A DNA stretch of 64,000 nt from Heracleum sosnowskyi. Its lineage: Eukaryota; Streptophyta; Magnoliopsida; Apiales; Apiaceae. Shown in pieces: positions 1 to 10,287 of the stretch. The notes under the pieces were generated by a model, which was given only the letters and a program-made list of their open reading frames with translations, was not told the origin of the DNA and made no database searches. The stretch spans positions 372,001-436,000 of the forward strand of contig JAUIZM010000025.1 in the NCBI GenBank assembly GCA_030848705.1, written 5' to 3'. The position numbers and the translations under genes were made by a program. Position 1 is the first letter of the stretch, and each line of letters opens with the position of its first letter.

Positions 1-168
1 ACGTAATCGGGCGTCCCCTGGTATCTGCTCCGATTCAGGCACGAACAGCTCCAAATGAAGTTTTCTGTAATTCTATAAACCCATAGGGTCAAACTACGAG
101 AAAATATCCACAAAATGGCCTGCTTCAATTTTTCCCCATTTTCCTTGTATAGCTCCCTTTAGAGGTAA
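1..168 (+). repeat. Reference 168-bp monomer
   Basis: Used here to number offsets; the start point is arbitrary because the array is continuous. The monomer holds a CpG-containing 5' block (offsets 1-27, ACGTAATCGGGCG...), a variable stretch (28-60), a stable AATTCTATAAAC core (69-80), a near-palindromic CCATAGGG that becomes perfect CCCTAGGG in F, I and N types (81-88), two A4 runs 11 bp apart (101-104 and 112-115), a pyrimidine-rich box with T5 and T4 runs (123-144), and a TATAGCTCCCTTTA end (148-161). This copy carries a private g44a change (ACGAACAG) shared with the homologous monomer at 2425. It is close to one nucleosome plus linker in length. Reading frames are closed on both strands except for short stretches. 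Confidence 0.95.
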
Positions 169-2016
169 ACGTAATCGGGCGTCCCCTGGTATCTGCTTCG
201 ATTCAGGCACGGACAGCTTCAAATGAAGTTTTCTGCAATTCTATAAACCCATAGGGTCAAACTACGAGAAAATATACACAAAATGGCCCGATTCAATTTT
301 TCCCCATTTTCCTTGTATAGCTCCCTTTAGAGGTAAACGTAATCGGGCGTCCCCTGGTATCTGCTCCGATTCAGGCACGGACAGCTCCAAATGAAGTGTT
401 CTGTAATTCTATAAACCAATAGGGTCAAACTACGAGAAAATATCCACAAAATGGCCCGTTTCAATTTTTCCCCATTTTCCTTGTATAGCTCCCTTTAGAG
501 GTAAACGTAATCGGGCGTCCCCTGGTATCTGCTCCGATTCAGGCACGGACAGCTTCAAATGAAGTTTTCTGCAATTCTATAAACCCATAGGGTCAAACTA
601 CGAGAAAATATCCACAAAATGGCCTGCTTCAATTTTTCCCCATTTTCCTTGTATAGCTCCCTTTAGAGGTAAACGTAATCGGGCGTCCCCTGGTATCTGC
701 TCCGATTCAGGCACGGACAGCTTCAAATGAAGTTTTCTGCAATTCTATAAACCCATAGGGTCAAACTACGAGAAAATATACACAAAATGGCCCGCTTCAA
801 TTTTTCCCCATTTTCCTTGTATAGCTCCCTTTAGAGGTAAACGTAATCGGGCGTCCCCTGGTATCTGCTCCGATTCAGGCACGGACAGCTCCAAATGAAG
901 TTTTCTGCAATTCTATAAACCCCTAGGGTCAAACTACGAGAAAATATCCACAAAATGGCATGCTTCAATTTTTCCCCATTTTCCTTGTATAGCTCCCTTT
1001 AGAGGTAAACGTAATCGGGCGTCCCCTGGTATCTGCTCCGATTCAGGCACGGACACCTCCAAATGAAGTTTTCTGTAATTCTATAAACCCATAGGGTCAA
1101 AGTACGAGAAAATATCCACAAAATGGCATGCTTCAATTTTTCCCCATTTTCCTTGTATAGCTCCCTTTAGAGGTAAACGTAATCGGGCGTCCCCTGGTAT
1201 CTGCTCCGATTCAGGCACGGACAGCTCCAAATGAAGTTTTCTGTAATTCTATAAACCCATAGGGTCAAACTATGAGAAAATATTCACAAAATGGCCCGCT
1301 TCAATTTTTCCCCATTTTCCTTGTATAGCTCCCTTTAGAGGTAAACGTAATCGGGCGTCCCTTGGTATCTGCTCCGATTCAGGCACGGACAGCTCCAAAT
1401 GAAGTTTTCTGTAATTCTATAAACCCATAGGGTCAAACTACGAGAAAATATCCACAAAATGGCCTGCTTCAATTTTTCCCCATTTTCCATGTATAGCTCC
1501 CTTTATAGGTAAACGTAATCGGGCGTCCCCTGGTATCTGCTCCGATTCAGGCACGGACAGCTCCAAATGAAGTTTTCTGCAATTCTATAAACCCCTAGGG
1601 TCAAACTACGAGAAAATATCCACAAAATGGCCCGCTTCAATTTTTCCCCATTTTCCTTGTATAGCTCCCTTTAGAGGTAAACGTAATCGGGCGTCCCCTG
1701 GTATCTGCTCCGATTCAGGCACGGGCAGCTCCAAATGAAGTTTTCTGTAATTCTATAAACCCATAGGGTCAAACTACGAGAAAATATCCACAAAATGGCC
1801 TGCTTCAATTTTCCCCCATTTTCCTTGTATAGCTCCCTTTAGAGGTAAACGTAATCGGGCGTCCCCTGGTATCTGCTCCGATTCAGGCACGGACAGCTTC
1901 AAATGAAGTTTTCTGCAATTCTATAAACCCATAGGGTCAAACTACGAGAAAATATCCACAAAATGGCCCGCTTCAATTTTTCCCCATTTTCCTTGTATAG
2001 CTCCCTTTAGAGGTAA

Positions 2017-2183
2017 ACGTAATCGGGCGTCCCCTGGTATCTGCTCCGATTCAGGCACGGACAGCTCCAAATGAAGTTTTCTGTAATTCTATAAACCCAT
2101 AGGGTAAAACTACAAGAAAATATCCACAAAATGGCCCGCTTCAATTTTCCCCATTTTCCTTGTATAGCTCCCTTTAGAGGTAA
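2017..2183 (+). repeat. 167-bp monomer, T5 to T4 (J type)
   Basis: One T is missing from the CAATTTTTCCCC run near 2144. On the minus strand this joins the frame that normally stops at TAG (offset about 98) to the frame that normally closes at TAA (offset about 160), producing a 76-codon open stretch over 2007-2237 that starts at TTG. This is a side effect, not a gene. Independent of the other T4 monomers, which are E type. Confidence 0.9.
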
Positions 2184-2351
2184 ACGTAATCGGGCGTCCC
2201 CTGGTATCTGCTCCGATTCAGGCACGGACAGCTCCAAATGAAGTTTTCTGTAATTCTATAAACCCATAGGGTCAAACTACGAGAAAATATCCACAAAATG
2301 GCCCGTTTCAATTTTTCCCCATTTTCCTTGTATAGCTCCCTTTAGAGGTAA

Positions 2352-2424
2352 ACGTAATCGGGCGTCCCCTGGTATCTGTTTCAATTTTTCCCCATTTTCC
2401 TTGTATAGCTCCCTTTAGAGGTAA
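2352..2424 (+). repeat. Truncated monomer T1 (73 bp)
   Basis: Offsets 1-27 (ending GGTATCTG) run directly into offsets 123-168 (TTTCAATTTT...), so 95 bp are missing. The preceding monomer is a Z (CCCGTTTC), whose TTTC matches the right side of the junction. Followed by the early-type junction TTTAGAGGTAAACGTAATC. Confidence 0.95.
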
Positions 2425-5185
2425 ACGTAATCGGGCGTCCCCTGGTATCTGCTCCGATTCAGGCACGAACAGCTCCAAATGAAGTTTTCTGTAATTCTAT
2501 AAACCCATAGGGTCAAACTACGAGAAAATATCCACAAAATGGCCTGCTTCAATTTTTCCCCATTTTCCTTGTATAGCTCCCTTTAGAGGTAAACGTAATC
2601 GGGCGTCCCCTGGTATCTGCTTCGATTCAGGCACGGACAGCTTCAAATGAAGTTTTCTGCAATTCTATAAACCCATAGGGTCAAACTACGAGAAAATATA
2701 CACAAAATGGCCCGATTCAATTTTTCCCCATTTTCCTTGTATAGCTCCCTTTAGAGGTAAACGTAATCGGGCGTCCCCTGGTATCTGCTCCGATTCAGGC
2801 ACGGACAGCTCCAAATGAAGTGTTCTGTAATTCTATAAACCAATAGGGTCAAACTACGAGAAAATATCCACAAAATGGCCCGTTTCAATTTTTCCCCATT
2901 TTCCTTGTATAGCTCCCTTTAGAGGTAAACGTAATCGGGCGTCCCCTGGTATCTGCTCCGATTCAGGCACGGACAGCTTCAAATGAAGTTTTCTGCAATT
3001 CTATAAACCCATAGGGTCAAACTACGAGAAAATATCCACAAAATGGCCTGCTTCAATTTTTCCCCATTTTCCTTGTATAGCTCCCTTTAGAGGTAAACGT
3101 AATCGGGCGTCCCCTGGTATCTGCTCCGATTCAGGCACGGACAGCTTCAAATGAAGTTTTCTGCAATTCTATAAACCCATAGGGTCAAACTACGAGAAAA
3201 TATACACAAAATGGCCCGCTTCAATTTTTCCCCATTTTCCTTGTATAGCTCCCTTTAGAGGTAAACGTAATCGGGCGTCCCCTGGTATCTGCTCCGATTC
3301 AGGCACGGACAGCTCCAAATGAAGTTTTCTGCAATTCTATAAACCCCTAGGGTCAAACTACGAGAAAATATCCACAAAATGGCATGCTTCAATTTTTCCC
3401 CATTTTCCTTGTATAGCTCCCTTTAGAGGTAAACGTAATCGGGCGTCCCCTGGTATCTGCTCCGATTCAGGCACGGACACCTCCAAATGAAGTTTTCTGT
3501 AATTCTATAAACCCATAGGGTCAAAGTACGAGAAAATATCCACAAAATGGCATGCTTCAATTTTTCCCCATTTTCCTTGTATAGCTCCCTTTAGAGGTAA
3601 ACGTAATCGGGCGTCCCCTGGTATCTGCTCCGATTCAGGCACGGACAGCTCCAAATGAAGTTTTCTGTAATTCTATAAACCCATAGGGTCAAACTATGAG
3701 AAAATATTCACAAAATGGCCCGCTTCAATTTTTCCCCATTTTCCTTGTATAGCTCCCTTTAGAGGTAAACGTAATCGGGCGTCCCTTGGTATCTGCTCCG
3801 ATTCAGGCACGGACAGCTCCAAATGAAGTTTTCTGTAATTCTATAAACCCATAGGGTCAAACTACGAGAAAATATCCACAAAATGGCCTGCTTCAATTTT
3901 TCCCCATTTTCCATGTATAGCTCCCTTTATAGGTAAACGTAATCGGGCGTCCCCTGGTATCTGCTCCGATTCAGGCACGGACAGCTCCAAATGAAGTTTT
4001 CTGCAATTCTATAAACCCCTAGGGTCAAACTACGAGAAAATATCCACAAAATGGCCCGCTTCAATTTTTCCCCATTTTCCTTGTATAGCTCCCTTTAGAG
4101 GTAAACGTAATCGGGCGTCCCCTGGTATCTGCTCCGATTCAGGCACGGGCAGCTCCAAATGAAGTTTTCTGTAATTCTATAAACCCATAGGGTCAAACTA
4201 CGAGAAAATATCCACAAAATGGCCTGCTTCAATTTTCCCCCATTTTCCTTGTATAGCTCCCTTTAGAGGTAAACGTAATCGGGCGTCCCCTGGTATCTGC
4301 TCCGATTCAGGCACGGACAGCTTCAAATGAAGTTTTCTGCAATTCTATAAACCCATAGGGTCAAACTACGAGAAAATATACACAAAATGGCCCGCTTCAA
4401 TTTTTCCCCATTTTCCTTGTATAGCTCCCTTTAGAGGTAAACGTAATCGGGCGTCCCCTGGTATCTGCTCCGATTCAGGCACGGACAGCTCCAAATGAAG
4501 TTTTCTGTAATTCTATAAACCCATAGGGTCAAACTACGAGAAAATATCCACAAAATGGCCTGCTTCAATTTTTCCCCATTTTCCATGTATAGCTCCCTTT
4601 ATAGGTAAACGTAATCGGGCGTCCCCTGGTATCTGCTCCGATTCAGGCACGGACAGCTCCAAATGAAGTTTTCTGCAATTCTATAAACCCCTAGGGTCAA
4701 ACTACGAGAAAATATCCACAAAATGGCCCGCTTCAATTTTTCCCCATTTTCCTTGTATAGCTCCCTTTAGAGGTAAACGTAATCGGGCGTCCCCTGGTAT
4801 CTGCTCCGATTCAGGCACGGACAGCTCCAAATGAAGTTTTCTGTAATTCTATAAACCCATAGGGTAAAACTACGAGAAAATATCCACAAAATGGCCCGCT
4901 TCAATTTTTCCCCATTTTCCTTGTATAGCTCCCTTTAGAGGTAAACGTAATCGGGCGTCCCCTGGTATCTGCTCCGATTCAGGCACGGACAGCTCCAAAT
5001 GAAGTTTTCTGTAATTCTATAAACCCATAGGGTCAAACTACGAGAAAATATCCACAAAATGGCCCGTTTCAATTTTTCCCCATTTTCCTTGTATAGCTCC
5101 CTTTAGAGGTAAACGTAATCGGGCGTCCCCTGGTATCTGTTTCAATTTTTCCCCATTTTCCTTGTATAGCTCCCTTTATAGGTAA
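2425..5185 (+). repeat. HOR unit 2 (16 monomers + T, 2761 bp)
   Basis: Tandem copy of unit 1 with two extra monomers, an E (4441) followed by an F (4609), inserted between the A' and J monomers. The rest repeats unit 1 closely, including the shared rare changes. The terminal T is at 5113. The length is exactly 16 x 168 + 73. The difference of exactly two whole monomers from unit 1 points to register-shifted recombination rather than to random indels. Confidence 0.88.
5113..5185 (+). repeat. Truncated monomer T2 (73 bp)
   Basis: Same 95-bp deletion. Its 3' end reads TTTATAGGTAAATG, the late-type junction, so the next monomer begins ATGTAATC. Confidence 0.95.
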
Positions 5186-5353
5186 ATGTAATCGGGCGTC
5201 CCCTGGTATCTGCTCCGATTCAGGCACAGACAGCTCCAAATGAAGTTTTCTGTAATTCTATAAACCCATAGGGTCAAACTACGAGAAAATATCCACAAAA
5301 TGGCCTGCTTCAATTTTTCCCCATTTTCCTTGTATAGCTCCCTTTAGAGGTAA

Positions 5354-7033
5354 ACGTAATCGGGCGTCCCCTGGTATCTGCTTCGATTCAGGCACGGACA
5401 GCTTCAAATGAAGTTTTCTGCAATTCTATAAACCCATAGGGTCAAACTACGAGAAAATATACACAAAATGGCCCGCTTCAATTTTTCCCCATTTTCCTTG
5501 TATAGCTCCCTTTAGAGGTAAACGTAATCGGGCGTCCCCTGGTATCTGCTCCGATTCAGGCACGGACAGCTCCAAATGAAGTGTTCTGTAATTCTATAAA
5601 CCCATAGGGTCAAACTACGAGAAAATATCCACAAAATGGCATGCTTCAATTTTTCCCCATTTTCCTTGTATAGCTCCCTTTAGAGGTAAACGTAATCGGG
5701 CGTCCCCTGGTATCTGCTCCGATTCAGGCACGGACAGCTCCAAATGAAGTTTTCTGTAATTCTATAAACCCATAGGGTCAAACTATGAGAAAATATTCAC
5801 AAAATGGCCCGCTTCAATTTTTCCCCATTTTCCTTGTATAGCTCCCTTTAGAGGTAAACGTAATCGGGCGTCCCCTGGTATCTGCTCCGATTCAGGCACG
5901 GACAGCTCCAAATGAAGTTTTCTGTAATTCTATAAACCCATAGGGTCAAACTACGAGAAAATATCCACAAAATGGCCTGCTTCAATTTTTCCCCATTTTC
6001 CATGTATAGCTCCCTTTATAGGTAAACGTAATCGGGCGTCCCCTGGTATCTGCTCCGATTCAGTCACAGATAGCTCCAAATGAAGTTTTCTGCAATTCTA
6101 TAAACCCCTAGGGTCAAACTACGAGAAAATATCCACAAAATGGCCTGCTTCAATTTTTCCCCATTTTCCTTGTATAGCTCCCTTTAGAGGTAAACGTAAT
6201 CGGGCGTCCCCTGGTATCTGCTTCGATTCAGGCACGGACAGCTTCAAATGAAGTTTTCTGCAATTCTATAAACCCATAGGGTCAAACTACGAGAAAATAT
6301 ACACAAAATGGCCCGCTTCAATTTTTCCCCATTTTCCTTGTATAGCTCCCTTTAGAGGTAAACGTAATCGGGCGTCCCCTGGTATCTGCTCCGATTCAGG
6401 CACGGACAGCTCCAAATGAAGTGTTCTGTAATTCTATAAACCCATAGGGTCAAACTACGAGAAAATATCCACAAAATGGCATGCTTCAATTTTTCCCCAT
6501 TTTCCTTGTATAGCTCCCTTTAGAGGTAAACGTAATCGGGCGTCCCCTGGTATCTGCTCCGATTCAGGCACGGACAGCTCCAAATGAAGTTTTCTGTAAT
6601 TCTATAAACCCATAGGGTCAAACTATGAGAAAATATTCACAAAATGGCCCGCTTCAATTTTTCCCCATTTTCCTTGTATAGCTCCCTTTAGAGGTAAACG
6701 TAATCGGGCGTCCCCTGGTATCTGCTCCGATTCAGGCACGGACAGCTCCAAATGAAGTTTTCTGTAATTCTATAAACCCATAGGGTCAAACTACGAGAAA
6801 ATATCCACAAAATGGCCTGCTTCAATTTTTCCCCATTTTCCATGTATAGCTCCCTTTATAGGTAAACGTAATCGGGCGTCCCCTGGTATCTGCTCCGATT
6901 CAGTCACAGATAGCTCCAAATGAAGTTTTCTGCAATTCTATAAACCCCTAGGGTCAAACTACGAGAAAATATCCACAAAATGGCCCGCTTCAATTTTTCC
7001 CCATTTTCCTTGTATAGCTCCCTTTAGAGGTAA
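5354..7033 (+). repeat. Tandem duplication of a five-monomer block (2 x 840 bp)
   Basis: The block A-B-D-E-I at 5354-6193 is repeated at 6194-7033. By eye the two copies differ only near the 3' end of the I monomer, where 6145 has GGCCTGC and the second copy at 6985 has GGCCCGC. The same five-monomer order occurs at 17321-18160 and at the start of the units at 19746, 22844 and 25772, so A-B-D-E-I is a mobile module of the array. Confidence 0.85.
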
Positions 7034-7191
7034 ACGTAACCTGGTATCTGCTCCGATTCAGGCACGGACAGCTCCAAATGAAGTTTTCTGTAATTCTATA
7101 AACCCATAGGGTCAAACTACGAGAAAATATCCACAAAATGGCCCGCTTCAATTTTTCCCCATTTTCCTTGTATAGCTCCCTTTAGAGGTAA
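7034..7191 (+). repeat. 158-bp monomer with a 10-bp deletion
   Basis: GTAACCTGGTATC replaces the usual GTAATCGGGCGTCCCCTGG, so TCGGGCGTCC is missing from the 5' block. It is the only monomer that loses this otherwise stable block, and the largest internal deletion other than T. Confidence 0.93.
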
Positions 7192-8535
7192 ACGTAATCG
7201 GGCGTCCCCTGGTATCTGCACCGATTCTGGCACGGACAACTCCAAATGAAGTTTTCTGTAATTCTATAAACCCATAGGGTCAAACTACGAGAAAATATCC
7301 ACAAAATGGCCGGCTTCAATTTTTCCCCATTTTCCTTGTATAGCTCCCTTTAAAGGTAAACGTAATCGGGCGTCCCCTGGTATCTGCTCCGATTCAGGCA
7401 CGGACAGCTCCAAATGAAGTTTTCTGTAATTCTATAAACCCATAGGGTCAAATTACGAGAAAATATCCACAAAATGGCATGCTTCAATTTTTCCCCATTT
7501 TCCTTGTATAGCTCCCTTTAGAGGTAAACGTAATCGGGCGTCCCCTGGTATCTGCTCCGATTCAGGCACGGACAGCTCCGAATGAAGTTTTCTGTAATTC
7601 TATAAACCCATAGGGTCAAACTATGAGAAAATATTCACAAAATGGCCCGCTTCAATTTTTCCCCATTTTCCTTGTATAGCTCCCTTTAGAGGTAAACGTA
7701 ATCGGGCGTCCCCTGGTATCTGCTCCGATTCAGGCACGGACAGCTCCAAATGAAGTTTTCTGTAATTCTATAAACCCATAGGGTCAAACTACGAGAAAAT
7801 ATCCACAAAATGGCCTGCTTCAATTTTTCCCCATTTTCCATGTATAGCTCCCTTTATAGGTAAACGTAATCGGGCGTCCCCTGGTATCTGCTCCGATTCA
7901 GGCACGGACAGCTCCAAATGAAGTTTTCTGTAATTCTATAAACCCATAGGGTCAAACTACGAGAAAATATCCACAAAATGGCCTGCTTCAATTTTTCCCC
8001 ATTTTCCATGTATAGCTCCCTTTATAGGTAAACGTAATCGGGCGTCCCCTGGTATCTGCTCCGATTCAGGCACGGACAGCTCCAAATGAAGTTTTCTGCA
8101 ATTCTATAAACCCCTAGGGTCAAACTACGAGAAAATATCCACAAAATGGCCCGCTTCAATTTTTCCCCATTTTCCTTGTATAGCTCCCTTTAGAGGTAAA
8201 CGTAATCGGGCGTCCCCTGGTATCTGCTCCGATTCAGGCACAGACAGCTCCAAATGAAGTTTTCTGTAATTCTATAAACCCATAGGGTCAAAGTACGAGA
8301 AAATATCCACAAAATGGCATGCTTCAATTTTTCCCCATTTTCCTTGTATAGCTCCCTTTAGAGGTAAACGTAATCGGGCGTCCCCTGGTATCTGCTCCGA
8401 TTCAGGCACGGACAGCTCCAAATGAAGTTTTCTGTAATTCTATAAACCCATAGGGTCAAACTATGAGAAAATATTCACAAAATGGCCCGCTTAAATTTTT
8501 CCCCATTTTCCTTGTATAGCTCCCTTTAGAGGTAA

Positions 8536-8702
8536 ACGTAATCGGGCGTCCCCTGGTATCGCTCCGATTCAGGCACGGACACCTCCAAATGAAGTTTTCT
8601 GTAATTCTATAAACCCATAGGGTCAAAGTACGAGAAAATATCCACAAAATGGCATGCTTCAATTTTTCCCCATTTTCCTTGTATAGCTCCCTTTAGAGGT
8701 AA
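8536..8702 (+). repeat. 167-bp C-type monomer (GGTATCGCTCC)
   Basis: One base is missing from GGTATCTGCTCC near 8561. It opens a 68-codon minus-strand frame across 8456-8662, beginning at TTG, by the same frame-joining effect as in the T4 monomers. Confidence 0.9.
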
Positions 8703-10214
8703 ACGTAATCGGGCGTCCCCTGGTATCTGCTCCGATTCAGGCATGGACAGCTCCAAATGAAGTTTTCTGTAATTCTATAAACCCATAGGGTCAAACTATG
8801 AGAAAATATTCACAAAATGGCCCGCTTCAATTTTTCCCCATTTTCCTTGTATAGCTCCCTTTAGAGGTAAACGTAATCGGGCGTCCCTTGGTATCTGCTC
8901 CGATTCAGGCACGGACAGCTCCAAATGAAGTTTTTTGTAATTCTATAAACCCATAGGGTCAAACTACGAGAAAATATCCACAAAATGGCATGCTTCAATT
9001 TTTCCCCATTTTCCATGTATAGCTCCCTTTATAGGTAAACGTAATCGGGCGTCCCCTGGTATCTGCTCCGATTCAGGCACGGACAGCTCCAAATGAAGTT
9101 TTCTGCAATTCTATAAACCCCTAGGGTCAAACTACGAGAAAATATCCACAAAATGGCCCGCTTCAATTTTTCCCCATTTTCCTTGTATAGCTCCCTTTAG
9201 AGGTAAACGTAATCGGGCGTCCCCTGGTATCTGCTCCGATTCAGGCACGGGCAGCTCCAAATGAAGTTTTCTGTAATTCTATAAACCCATAGGGTCAAAC
9301 TACGAGAAAATATCCACAAAATGGCCTGCTTCAATTTTTCCCCATTTTCCTTGTATAGCTCCCTTTAGAGGTAAACGTAATCGGGCGTCCCCTGGTATCT
9401 GCTCCGATTCATGCACGGACAGCTTCAAATGAAGTTTTCTGCAATTCTATAAACCCATAGGGTCAAACTACGAGAAAATATACACAAAATGGCCCGCTTC
9501 AATTTTTCCCCATTTTCCTTGTATAGCTCCCTTTAGAGGTAAACGTAATCGGGCGTCCCCTGGTATCTGCTCCGATTCAGGCACGGACAGCTCCAAATGA
9601 AGTTTTCTGTAATTCTATAAACCCATAGGGTCAAACTACGAGAATATATCCACAAAATGGCCTGCTTCAATTTTTCCCCATTTTCCATGTATAGCTCCCT
9701 TTATAGGTAAACGTAATCGGGCGTCCCCTGGTATCTGCTCCGATTCAGGCACGGACAGCTCCAAATGAAGTTTTCTGCAATTCTATAAACCCCTAGGGTC
9801 AAACTACGAGAAAATATCCACAAAATGGCCCGCTTCAATTTTTCCCCATTTTCCTTGTATAGCTCCCTTTAGAGGTAAACGTAATCGGGCGTCCCCTGGT
9901 ATCTGCTCCGATTCAGGCACGGACAGCTCCAAATGAAGTTTTCTGTAATTCTATAAACCCATAGGGTAAAACTACGAGAAAATATCCACAAAATGGCCCG
10001 CTTCAATTTTTCCCCATTTTCCTTGTATAGCTCCCTTTAGAGGTAAACGTAATCGGGCGTCCCCTGGTATCTGCTCCGATTCAGGCACGGACAGCTCCAA
10101 ATGAAGTTTTCTGTAATTCTATAAACCCATAGGGTCAAACTACGAGAAAATATCCACAAAATGGCCCGTTTCAATTTTTCCCCATTTTCCTTGTATAGCT
10201 CCCTTTAGAGGTAA

Positions 10215-10287
10215 ACGTAATCGGGCGTCCCCTGATATCTGTTTCAATTTTTCCCCATTTTCCTTGTATAGCTCCCTTTAGAGGTAA
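10215..10287 (+). repeat. Truncated monomer T3 (73 bp)
   Basis: Same deletion. Private change CCTGATATCTG. Early-type 3' end (TTTAGAGGTAAACG). Confidence 0.95.

Larger units (their letters stand above)
1..2424 (+). repeat. HOR unit 1 (14 monomers + T)
   Basis: Order by diagnostic changes: 1, A, B/Z, a C68-type P, A', F-like with GCATGC tail, C, D, E, F, G, A'-like, J, Z, then T at 2352. It matches unit 2 (2425-5185) monomer for monomer, including rare changes: g44a in the first monomer, AACCAATAGG in the third, and CGTCCCTTGG in the ninth. It lacks an E-F pair present in unit 2 after the twelfth monomer. The left edge coincides with the window edge, so this may be only part of a longer unit. 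Confidence 0.85.
5186..10287 (+). repeat. HOR unit 3 (30 monomers + T)
   Basis: Order: 1, A, B, D, E, I, A, B, D, E, I, P (158 bp), H, P with GCATGC tail, K, E, E, F, C-like, D, C (167 bp), D, E, F, G, A', E, F, J, Z, T at 10215. The unit is a composite. Its left half uses the A-B-D-E-I and H-K-E-E-F grammar of units further right, and its right half (from about 8536) uses the C-D-E-F-G-A'-E-F-J-Z order of units 1 and 2. It therefore looks like a fusion of two unit families. Its first monomer begins ATGTAATC instead of ACGTAATC. Confidence 0.82.

Noticed and set aside
2007..2237. 76-codon minus-strand open frame, with close relatives at 19736-19969, 20410-20640, 23506-23736, 26434-26664, 55743-55973 and 58503-58733
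   Set aside because: Lies entirely inside satellite monomers, starts at TTG, and exists only where an indel joins two frames that are closed in all other monomers. No conserved protein domain, ribosome-binding context or codon-level constraint is visible.
2352..2424. Insertion sequence, MITE or attachment site at the T junction
   Set aside because: T is a pure internal deletion of the monomer. There is no inserted sequence, target-site duplication or inverted repeat at the junction.
8456..8662. 68-codon minus-strand open frame
   Set aside because: Same cause: it follows from the missing base near 8561 in a C-type monomer and starts at TTG.
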